Translations under genes and position numbers: made by a program
Shown here: piece by piece, positions 1 to 5,168 of the stretch
Position numbering within the stretch: position 1 is the first letter of the stretch
How the letters are laid out: each line of letters opens with the position of its first letter
The notes under the pieces: model-generated
The model's database searches: none
What the model was told of the DNA's origin: nothing
The model's input: the letters and a program-made list of their open reading frames with translations, nothing else
From: an uncultured Ruminococcus sp.
GTDB taxonomy: Bacteria; Bacillota; Clostridia; Oscillospirales; Ruminococcaceae
Length of the DNA stretch: 6,284 bases
Assembly (NCBI GenBank): GCA_910577575.1
Contig: CAJTOG010000082.1
Span: forward strand, 1 to 6,284
Direction of reading: 5' to 3'

Positions 1-1
1 T

Positions 2-454
2 GTAATCAAACTGCATCTGTTGGGCTGTGCATACGAAGAAAGATTTAATCTTCACGCTTGCAAGATGAGGCTGAAAAAACTCAATCTCGAACTTCTTATT
101 TCCGATAAGGAGGGTGAGATATAATGGGAAAATGTACATACATTTATTCCGAAAAATATCGAGCGTGAGGAGATTACAGAATCTGAAACCATTTGGGATA
201 TGAGACTTGAATATCTCCCATCCGCACTCAATAAGTTAAAAGATGAGTTTCCTTTGAAGTACAACCTGATAAACAATTATTTTTTATCAGGCAGAAATTT
301 ATCGATGTCTGAGATTGCTGAAAAATATAATTTGAATTTAAAGAAAATTGAGTATCGACTGAAAAAAGCTAAAGAGTTACTTAAATGGCATGTCATACTG
401 TACGAAAATAATAAGTTATTTTTGTGCAGTTATACGAAATTTTATATTTTTTGA
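2..454 (+). pseudogene. Broken sigma-70-like regulator (region 4 type helix-turn-helix), 5' end outside window
   Basis: One reading phase is open from base 2 to a TGA at 452-454, except for a single TAA at 122-124. The protein-like sequence continues smoothly across that stop (KEGEI, stop, WENVHTFIP), so I read it as one gene with a nonsense mutation. The downstream part has an amphipathic helical stretch, then at about 296-385 a helix-turn-helix of sigma region 4 style: LSMSEIAEKYNLNLKKIEYR followed by LKKAKELL, matching the usual EIA...G(I/L)S...TVKSRL.RA...L pattern. Small sigma-like proteins of this kind are common on conjugative elements and phages of Bacillota. The beginning lies outside the window. 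An ATG at 200 could start an 84-residue HTH-only protein, but no good Shine-Dalgarno precedes it. Alternatives are a short real HTH protein, or a sequencing error at 122-124. The sigma-like family call is moderately sure; the exact family is not known. Confidence 0.55.
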
Positions 455-472
455 AAAAAATTGTCGTTTTCC

Positions 473-637
473 ATGAGAAAAATGCCAAATTCCTCAGTTA
501 ATATTCAGAGGGACAGACTTCCGAATGGCAGACTGGTTGTCCGGATATACACAGAATACAGTTCAAAAATCGCATCGGCTGAAACTATTGCAAAGATATT
601 TCGGTTGCATGGTAGAAAAAATTGGACAAAAAAATAA
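473..637 (+). CDS. Possible 54-residue hypothetical protein (or gene remnant)
   Basis: An ATG at 473 (second candidate ATG at 482) opens 54 codons ending at TAA 635-637, in the same phase as the broken sigma-like gene that stops 18 bases earlier. The product is basic and looks protein-like: a short polar N-terminus, then RDRLPNGRLVVRIYTEYSSK, an alanine-rich helix and a basic end (RLHGRKNWTKK). No Shine-Dalgarno is visible before either ATG, so it may be the tail of a longer gene rather than a working small one. I do not recognise the family. Its position next to the sigma-like pseudogene and the 3' end of a tRNA gene suggests debris or cargo of an integrated element. An overlapping reading frame in another phase (525-815) runs antisense through the tRNA and is an artefact. 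Confidence 0.3.
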   Translation: MRKMPNSSVNIQRDRLPNGRLVVRIYTEYSSKIASAETIAKIFRLHGRKNWTKK

Positions 638-662
638 AACCGAACTTAAAAAAGCCCAGTTC
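629..662 (-). terminator. Weak candidate terminator of tRNA-Leu
   Basis: On the minus strand, 14 bases after the CCA end of the tRNA, GAACT (662-658) can pair with AGTTC (646-642) around an 11-base loop. GG and then a T-rich stretch follow. The stem is only 5 bp and the loop is U-rich, so this is a plausible but weak intrinsic terminator. Confidence 0.3.
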
Positions 663-675
663 TACGTTGTTTTTA

Positions 676-762
676 TGGTGCCGCTGACCGGACTTGAACC
701 GGTACGGATGTTACTCCGAGGGATTTTAAGTCCCTTGTGTCTGCCTATTCCACCACAGCGGC
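676..762 (-). tRNA. tRNA-Leu (anticodon TAA)
   Basis: Read on the minus strand from 762 down to 676, this is an 87-base class II tRNA. The acceptor stem GCCGCTG pairs perfectly with CAGCGGC, and an A discriminator and encoded CCA (678-676) follow. The T arm is ACCGG-TTCAAGT-CCGGT. The anticodon arm is AGGGA-CTTAAAA-TCCCT, putting the anticodon TAA at 728-726, which reads UUA leucine codons. The long variable arm between anticodon and T arms is typical of tRNA-Leu. All arms are intact, so the gene should be functional. Its 3' end faces the decayed sigma-like region at 1-637; tRNA 3' ends are common integration sites for mobile elements. Confidence 0.96.
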
Positions 763-783
763 TTATCATATATTACTTTTGTA

Positions 784-812
784 ATTATATCATAAAAAAG
801 TCCAAATGTCAA
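784..812 (-). promoter_or_regulatory. Consensus promoter for tRNA-Leu
   Basis: On the minus strand a perfect TTGACA lies at 812-807 and a perfect TATAAT at 789-784, with exactly 17 bases between. The predicted transcript start is near 777, about 15 bases before the mature 5' end of the tRNA at 762. A strong housekeeping promoter suits a tRNA gene. Confidence 0.85.
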
Positions 813-861
813 TAGCTTTTTAAAAAATAAATAAATTAATTATTATTTCGATATTTATCAC

Positions 862-890
862 TTGACATATTTAGTAAGTTTGTGTATAAT
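862..890 (+). promoter_or_regulatory. Consensus promoter of the phosphorelay operon
   Basis: TTGACA at 862-867 and TATAAT at 885-890 are separated by exactly 17 bases, a perfect match to the housekeeping sigma-A consensus. The predicted start is about 897, giving a leader of about 30 bases to the first codon. It fires divergently from the tRNA-Leu promoter, with 49 bases between the two -35 boxes. Such a strong promoter is unusual for signalling genes, which are normally expressed weakly, and contrasts with the poor start codon that follows. Confidence 0.85.
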
Positions 891-910
891 ATAACTATAA
901 ATATTAATTA

Positions 911-917
911 AAGGAGG
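911..917 (+). promoter_or_regulatory. Strong Shine-Dalgarno pointing at an ATA start
   Basis: AAGGAGG is followed after 8 bases by ATA (926-928) in the receiver-Hpt reading frame. An in-frame TAG at 920-922 rules out any earlier start. No ATG, GTG or TTG lies at a usable distance in frame; the first in-frame ATG is at 980, more than 60 bases away. Confidence 0.75.
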
Positions 918-925
918 AATAGAAA

Positions 926-1855
926 ATAAAATTTCTGCTTGTTGATGATAATGAAATAAATCTTGAAATACAGAAACTTATGCTTGAAAGCTGCGGATTA
1001 ACAGTTATGGCGACTGAAAGCGGAAAAGATGCCATAAGACTTTTTGATGAAAATGACTTTTTTATGGTATTTATGGACATAAATATGCCTGTTATGAATG
1101 GTTATGAAACAGCTGAAATTATTAGAAAGAAAAATAAGTCCATACCTATAATTGCATTGTCAGCTGATAAAATCACTGTAGATAACGAAAAATTTAATAA
1201 AAGCGGTATGAATGATTCCTTGCTTAAACCTTTGCAGATGAATGATTTGAAAGAAATTCTCAGTAAATATCTTGTTGTTGATTTTGCTGAAAATAATACT
1301 TCCGATTCTGTCGATTCAATTTTCAGTTATGATGAACTTCTGTCAGTAATGAAAGATGAAAAGGCAGTTTTACAGATTTTAAGGCAGTTTCTGAGTGTAC
1401 ATAACAGGGATTGTAAATTACTTACGGAAAATGTAAAATCCGGAAATTTTATTGGTGCAAGAGAAATTCTTCATAATGTAACAGGTATTTCCGGAAATAT
1501 GTTTTGTAAAAGGCTTTATAATGTTTCATGTAGTCTGAGCAATGAGCTTAAAAAGGAGACTGCGGAAAGTCTGAAAAGATTTTCGGAAGTATGGAATGAA
1601 ACATTTAGGGAATTAACTGAATATTATAATAACCTTAATGAAAAGTATCCACAGGATAAAACTGATGCAGACTGGGATTCACTTTGGAACGATTTTATTT
1701 CACTCTGCAAAGAATTTGATATTTCAGCCGTTGATATTTTTTCTGAAAATATACAAACTTTTATCGCAAATATGAGTAATGAAAAATTCAGAGAACTCAA
1801 AAAAGCTGTTCTTGATTATGATTTTATGTGGATTTCAGATAATATGGAGGGATAA
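926..1855 (+). CDS. Receiver-Hpt phosphotransfer protein (apparent ATA start)
   Basis: This 309-residue protein (counted from ATA 926) begins with a receiver domain. The acidic pocket is in LLVDDNEIN (D7, D8), the phospho-acceptor D51 in MDINMP, S79 in ALSAD and K101 in LLKP. A histidine phosphotransfer domain follows at roughly 125-215, with the phospho-histidine H183 in LHNVTGISGN; the usual lysine of HxLKG is replaced by T. A helical tail ending in EFDISAVD...DFMW resembles the C-termini of Hpt-bearing hybrid kinases. It is predicted cytoplasmic and should relay phosphate between a kinase and another receiver. The start is odd. The only codon at the right distance from AAGGAGG is ATA; starting at ATG 980 would remove beta-strand 1 and both pocket aspartates. 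So this is either a real non-canonical start giving low translation, or an ATG-to-ATA damaged gene. The next gene follows after one base. Confidence 0.82.
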   Translation: MKFLLVDDNEINLEIQKLMLESCGLTVMATESGKDAIRLFDENDFFMVFMDINMPVMNGYETAEIIRKKNKSIPIIALSADKITVDNEKFNKSGMNDSLLKPLQMNDLKEILSKYLVVDFAENNTSDSVDSIFSYDELLSVMKDEKAVLQILRQFLSVHNRDCKLLTENVKSGNFIGAREILHNVTGISGNMFCKRLYNVSCSLSNELKKETAESLKRFSEVWNETFRELTEYYNNLNEKYPQDKTDADWDSLWNDFISLCKEFDISAVDIFSENIQTFIANMSNEKFRELKKAVLDYDFMWISDNMEG

Positions 1856-1856
1856 G

Positions 1857-2624
1857 ATGTATCAGGTGTTATTGGTTGAAGATGATACTGCACTGCGTTT
1901 TATTTATTCAAAAATGAAAACGTGGTCTGAATGTGGGTTTGCAATTGCTGCTGAAGCAACAAATGGAAAACATGCTCTTGAAATGCTTGAAAAACAGACT
2001 TTTGATTTAATTTTTACTGACATACGTATGCCGTTTATTGACGGAATTGAAATGCTGCGGAAACTCAATGATATTGGAAATACTATTCCTGTTGTTTTTG
2101 CAAGTTCATATGATGAATTTGAATACGCCCGTCAGGGTCTTATTCTTGGTGCATTTGATTATCTTCTGAAACCGGTTGAACAGAAGAAGCTTGCAGAAGT
2201 TTTGAACCGTGCAAAAATACGTATTGATGAACTTAATAACAAAAGTAAGCTTCAGCCGGCTGTTGAAAAAATACTTAATGAGCTGAAAATTTCTCCTGAT
2301 GAAAATAAGTTTGTAAATCAGGTATCTTTATATTGTTCTGAAAATTATGATAAAATTATAACTGTTGATGATGCAGCAGAGGCTCATGGTTATAGCAAGG
2401 ATTATTTCAGTAAACTATTCAAGCAGAATTTCAGTATAACATTTCATGAGTTTTATTCAAGAATCAAGATTGCATATGCTGTTGAACTGCTTACAACCGG
2501 CAACTATAAAGCTTACGAAATCAGTGATATACTTGGATATTCATCGGTTGATTACTTTACTAAAGTTTTTAAGGAAATTACAGGAACTACACCTTCAAAG
2601 TTCAAGTCAGGAGAAATAAAATGA
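1857..2624 (+). CDS. AraC-family response regulator (YesN type)
   Basis: This 255-residue two-domain transcription factor has an N-terminal receiver (about 1-125) with pocket residues E8, D9 and D10, phospho-acceptor D55 in FTDIRMP, and K105 in LLKP. The stretch ASSYDEFEYA is the usual YesN-family switch region. A linker leads to an AraC/XylS DNA-binding domain (about 150-252) with two helix-turn-helix units: VDDAAEAHGYSKDYFSKLFK and then YEISDILGYSSVDYFTKVFK, ending in the family signature TGTTPSKF. The start at 1857 is supported by GGAGG at 1846-1850 with 6-base spacing; an earlier in-frame ATG at 1779 lies inside the upstream gene and is rejected. It overlaps the next gene by ATGA, so translation is probably coupled. 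It is the only DNA-binding output of the operon. Targets are unknown, and such regulators usually control genes near their own locus. Confidence 0.93.
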   Translation: MYQVLLVEDDTALRFIYSKMKTWSECGFAIAAEATNGKHALEMLEKQTFDLIFTDIRMPFIDGIEMLRKLNDIGNTIPVVFASSYDEFEYARQGLILGAFDYLLKPVEQKKLAEVLNRAKIRIDELNNKSKLQPAVEKILNELKISPDENKFVNQVSLYCSENYDKIITVDDAAEAHGYSKDYFSKLFKQNFSITFHEFYSRIKIAYAVELLTTGNYKAYEISDILGYSSVDYFTKVFKEITGTTPSKFKSGEIK

Positions 2625-3703
2625 CAAATTATGCAGAAATACTCGTTGTGGATGATATGCCGGACCATATTGCTTATTCAGGAACACTTTTACGTGCTGA
2701 AGGCTATCGTGTTTTTACGGCATCAAGTGGAAAGGCGGCTATCCGTTTTTTAGAGAAAAAGATTCCTGACCTTATTCTTCTTGATATTCAGATGGATGAT
2801 ATAAATGGTCTTGAGGTTTGCAAAATAATAAAATCCAATCCGAAAACAAGTGAAATACCTGTTATTTTTCTTACATCGGAAACAAGTCCAGAAATTATAA
2901 GTCAGGGTTTTGAAATCGGCGGATGTGACTATGTAAAGAAACCGTTTATTAAAGAAGAATATATTGCACGAATAAAAACTCATTTGCAGGTATATTCACA
3001 ACAGAGGGAACTTACAAATGCAAATAACGAACTCAGCTTATTCTGTTCAGCAGTTTCGCATGACCTTAAAGCACCATTCAATATAATAAATATGCTTATT
3101 GAAATGCTCCGTCAGGAACTGGGAGACAATCAGGAGCAGGGGATTTATGAAATCATGAATATGATTGTTTCAAAGGCAACTCAGACCAGAGTCATGATTG
3201 AAAGACTTTTTGAATTTTCCAAAATGTGCAATTTAAAACCGAAAATGAAGAAGCTTGATATTAAAAAAATTGCTGTGGAAACATTCAACGAACTGAAAAA
3301 ATTGGAATCCGGACGTGATATAAGACTTGAATGCAGTGATTTGCCCTATGTAAATGGCGATGAGGTTCTTGTTCAGATAATGCTGAAAAATCTTATCGGA
3401 AATGCCATAAAATATACCTCAAAACGTGAAATTGCTATGATTGAAATTTCAGGAATTACAGACAAGTCATATAATATAATTAAAATCAAAGATAATGGCT
3501 CTGGATTTGATATGGCTTATGCAAATAAACTGTTTCAGGTATTTCAAAGACTTCATTCAGAAGAAGAATTTGAGGGAAGCGGAGTAGGACTTGCACTTGT
3601 AAACCGTATAATGGAACGTCATGGCGGATTTGTAAAAGCATATGCAGAAATTGACAAGGGAGCTGAATTTTCACTTATGTTTCCTATTCCGTCACATCAT
3701 TAA
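2621..3703 (+). CDS. Receiver-histidine kinase (soluble, no sensor domain)
   Basis: This 360-residue protein runs in reverse-hybrid order. The receiver (about 5-125) has D11 and D12, phospho-acceptor D55 in LLDIQM, T85 and K107. A short coiled linker leads to the HisKA helix pair with H-box AVSHDLKAP (H147), then the HATPase domain: N-box NLIGNAIKYT (N257, N261), G1 box DNGSGFD (from D291), an F-box-like LFQVFQRLH and G2 box GSGVGLAL. All catalytic motifs are intact. There is no signal peptide, transmembrane helix, PAS or GAF domain, so it is predicted cytoplasmic, with activity set through its own receiver. The ATG at 2621 overlaps the upstream TGA and is preceded by AGGAG (2609-2613) at 7 bases. 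It should phosphorylate the Hpt/receiver partners in the same operon. Direction of flow cannot be read from sequence. Confidence 0.93.
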   Translation: MTNYAEILVVDDMPDHIAYSGTLLRAEGYRVFTASSGKAAIRFLEKKIPDLILLDIQMDDINGLEVCKIIKSNPKTSEIPVIFLTSETSPEIISQGFEIGGCDYVKKPFIKEEYIARIKTHLQVYSQQRELTNANNELSLFCSAVSHDLKAPFNIINMLIEMLRQELGDNQEQGIYEIMNMIVSKATQTRVMIERLFEFSKMCNLKPKMKKLDIKKIAVETFNELKKLESGRDIRLECSDLPYVNGDEVLVQIMLKNLIGNAIKYTSKREIAMIEISGITDKSYNIIKIKDNGSGFDMAYANKLFQVFQRLHSEEEFEGSGVGLALVNRIMERHGGFVKAYAEIDKGAEFSLMFPIPSHH

Positions 3704-3889
3704 AATAACAGTCAATTGAATATTTTGATTTGGCTTGAATTGATTAGAATAACAAATGGCTATAGTATGCTTCAGCCTGAAAATTTATCAGAAGTTAAAA
3801 TCAAAAAAATTATTGATGGTTATGAAACAGACAGCTCTATAATTTCAGTATACAGAAGGGATTTAAAAGGGTGTTTTAAATTAACTTAG
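3704..3889 (+). other. In-phase open stretch after the kinase: possible gene remnant
   Basis: Immediately after the kinase stop, the same phase stays open for 61 codons to TAG 3887-3889. The reading looks protein-like: IWLELIRITNGYSMLQPENL and then a run containing KKIIDGYETDSSIISVYRRD. An ATG at 3767 would give 40 residues but has no Shine-Dalgarno. In DNA this AT-rich such a long open stretch is not expected often. It may be the tail of a decayed gene or chance. I do not recognise it. No convincing terminator lies between the kinase stop and this region. Confidence 0.25.
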
Positions 3890-4094
3890 ATAATTGATAT
3901 TTAAATTTCATATAGAAATATGTTTTTGATTTTGATGTCTGAAATATCCATATTTTCTACGTAATATAGTAAAATAGGCATTTTTTATGGTAAATAATCT
4001 TAAATAAGCAATAAATACATTTCCTGTAATGTATGTGGAATAATTGTGTCTTCTTTATAATTTAAGATTAGGATTCATTTTGCAGAAAACCTGT
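3890..4094. other. AT-rich intergenic stretch, no gene seen
   Basis: About 200 bases of very AT-rich DNA with no plausible coding frame on either strand. The only structure I see is a short perfect hairpin, ATACATT (4015-4021) and AATGTAT (4028-4034) around a 6-base loop, without a following T-run. It could be a small operator or chance. Confidence 0.5.
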
Positions 4095-4394
4095 TCAAAT
4101 ACGGAAGTTGCCAGTCAGAGATATAAGTTCGCCCATATCGGCAGATTTGAATGTATCAGAGTAATTTTCTCTGAATTGATTCACAATGTTGTCATCGCCG
4201 ATAAGCTTATCATCGTCAAATTTCAATTCCTTGCTGATAATAATATCAGTGATGTACTTTTCATAAATATCGTCTTTCAGGCCGAGCGGTTTGACGTAAT
4301 TAAGAGCATTTGTTTTGTATTTAAAAGCCTTTAAGTCGTTTTTCCGCCTTGTCTCGTAGTCTTTAATGAATTTCCTGATGCCGTTGGTATCCAT
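4095..4394 (-). CDS. Hypothetical protein, unrecognised (possible remnant)
   Basis: A 99-residue reading frame from ATG 4394 to TGA 4095-4097. It stays open upstream to a TAA near 4472, with a protein-like extension (KSNSTIKYYEN), so the true start may be elsewhere or lost. The product is highly charged and probably mostly helical: an N-terminal basic helix (GIRKFIKDYETRRKNDLKAF), then PLGLKDDIYEKYI and an acidic middle (KFDDDKLIGDD). No signal peptide, membrane segment or known motif is visible. No Shine-Dalgarno precedes 4394. It uses more C-ending codons (GAC, AAC, TAC, GGC, CTC) than the signalling operon, hinting at a different origin. The opposite strand also carries an open frame (4044-4334), but the minus-strand product looks far more like a protein. 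Function unknown; it may be accessory or phage-derived debris. Confidence 0.4.
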   Translation of the reverse strand: MDTNGIRKFIKDYETRRKNDLKAFKYKTNALNYVKPLGLKDDIYEKYITDIIISKELKFDDDKLIGDDNIVNQFRENYSDTFKSADMGELISLTGNFRI

Positions 4395-4460
4395 ATTCTC
4401 ATAGTATTTTATGGTGCTGTTTGATTTTATATCTACTTTTTTGATTTTGAATATAAAAAT

Positions 4461-4481
4461 AAGACCTTATGGTCTTTTTTT
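4461..4481. terminator. Intrinsic terminator hairpin
   Basis: AAGACC (4461-4466) and GGTCTT (4471-4476) form a 6-bp stem with loop TTAT, followed on the plus strand by T4477-4481. On the minus strand the same stem is followed by ATTTTTAT, so it could work in both directions. No plus-strand gene ends close by. On the minus strand it lies about 150 bases after the NifX-family pseudogene, whose transcript it could end. Confidence 0.5.
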
Positions 4482-4485
4482 ACAT

Positions 4486-4540
4486 TATTGAAATATAATT
4501 AAAATGGCTCTTTTAAGAGCGTTTTAATTATATTTCAATA
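4486..4540. repeat. 55-bp near-perfect palindrome
   Basis: Arms 4486-4504 (TATTGAAATATAATTAAAA) and 4522-4540 are exact reverse complements over 19 bp. Inside them is a second stem, GCTCT (4507-4511) and AGAGC (4516-4520) with a TTTA loop, joined through a small TG/G internal loop. The whole would fold into one long hairpin or a cruciform. The GC-rich core flanked by A-run and T-run looks like a bidirectional terminator, but the outer AT arms are far longer than a terminator needs. A small non-autonomous transposon (MITE) or a dispersed palindromic repeat is the other possibility. A separate terminator-like hairpin sits just before it at 4461-4481. Confidence 0.8.
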
Positions 4541-4633
4541 TCCCTATAGTTTATTTCATCCTTGGTTGTTTGAGTAAATATCCCATATTCATTACTTTCT
4601 GTTCAAAATTAAGTAACAAGCAAATTTTCAAGT

Positions 4634-5015
4634 TTACTTATGACAGCTATTTTTGTTTCCAATGCATCCATGTTTATCTTTTATACAATGTCCATGATGA
4701 TTACAGTAAACATTTGGATTATATGCAAGAGTTCTTGAGAACAGGTCAGATACGACAGCATCAACACTGCTGGATACACCATCGCACAGTGTGATTCCTG
4801 TTTCGGATAGTGCATTTTGTATACCTGCTCCGATTCCGCCGCAAATCAATAGATTAATTTTTAATTCAGAAAGCAGTGTGGCTAATGTAACTAACATGTC
4901 CGCTTCTGTTTGTATTTGTCACTTTCCCATCAACCACTTCATAAATTTTGAATTGCTCCATGTGACCAAAATGAGAGAATAAATTTTCATTCTAATAAGT
5001 TACTGCAATTTTCAT
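4634..5015 (-). pseudogene. NifX/NifB-family Fe-Mo cofactor-binding protein, broken by stop and frameshift
   Basis: Read on the minus strand from ATG 5015 this starts MKIAVTY, meets TAG at 4994-4992, and continues in the same phase as NENLFSHFGHMEQFKIYEVV then DGKVTNTNRSGH. That is the N-terminal half of the dinitrogenase iron-molybdenum cofactor family, with its FxHFGH motif. Around 4880-4900 the phase shifts by one base and the second half follows: LATLLSELKINLLICGGIGA, then QNAL...AYNPNVYCNHH and a Cys/His-rich tail to TAA 4636-4634. Total length, 382 bases, is one more than a multiple of three and about the family's normal size. The nonsense codon sits where homologues often have Glu (GAG to TAG). 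With two independent lesions the gene is very probably dead; an 87-residue restart at 4897 would lack the HFGH half. Relatives bind Fe-S or Mo-Fe clusters, so it fits the neighbouring ferredoxin locus. Confidence 0.85.
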
Positions 5016-5037
5016 AATTTCTGTTTCTTTCTGATAG

Positions 5038-5055
5038 CAGCTTAACTTTAAGCTG
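5038..5055. promoter_or_regulatory. Palindrome between divergent redox genes (possible operator)
   Basis: CAGCTTAA (5038-5045), centre CT, TTAAGCTG (5048-5055): perfect 8-bp arms. It lies just upstream of the minus-strand NifX-family pseudogene (start 5015) and about 100 bases before the ferredoxin start. No T-run follows on either strand, so a terminator is unlikely. An operator for an unknown dimeric regulator is possible. Confidence 0.35.
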
Positions 5056-5099
5056 AAAAATTAATTTTTACACATCTTTTACCAATGCAAAAAGTGCTT

Positions 5100-5114
5100 T
5101 GTGATTTAATCACA
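5100..5114. promoter_or_regulatory. Crp/Fnr-type operator (TGTGATTTAATCACA)
   Basis: A perfect inverted repeat, TGTGAT and ATCACA around TTA, gives half-sites TGTGA-N5-TCACA. The E. coli CRP spacing is N6, so this is one base shorter. Its centre (5107) is about 41 bases before the predicted transcript start near 5148, the class II activator position. A Crp/Fnr-family regulator with a CRP-like recognition helix is encoded at 6082-6284. Confidence 0.6.
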
Positions 5115-5135
5115 GAAACTAACTGTTTCTTTTGA

Positions 5136-5141
5136 TATAAT
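5136..5141 (+). promoter_or_regulatory. -10 box of the ferredoxin operon
   Basis: A perfect TATAAT lies 27 bases before the ferredoxin start codon. The bases 17 upstream (5113-5118, CACAGA) do not resemble TTGACA, so the promoter probably needs an activator. The TGTGA palindrome overlaps the missing -35 region. Confidence 0.65.
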
Positions 5142-5168
5142 TATAAACATAAAAGGAGGAAATATACC

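Noticed and set aside
52..276. Minus-strand 74-codon frame
   Set aside because: Opposite the sigma-like pseudogene, whose HTH pattern is the better coding signal; no ribosome binding site.
525..815. A 96-codon plus-strand open frame
   Set aside because: It runs antisense through the tRNA-Leu gene; the VPLTGLEPVR stretch is the familiar false translation of a tRNA 3' half.
1779..1856. Longer N-terminus for the AraC response regulator
   Set aside because: The extension lies inside the upstream gene, and the receiver domain begins exactly at 1857 behind GGAGG.
2750..2983. Minus-strand frames opposite the kinase (also 3486-3674)
   Set aside because: Antisense to intact receiver and ATPase motifs; no ribosome binding sites and low-complexity content.
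3713..3743. TCAATT...AATTGA inverted repeat as terminator of the signalling operon
   Set aside because: Six AT-rich base pairs with a long loop and no T-run; not convincing.
4570..4982. Plus-strand frames at 4570-4794 and 4791-4982
   Set aside because: They are antisense to the NifX-family pseudogene, whose conserved motifs are on the minus strand.
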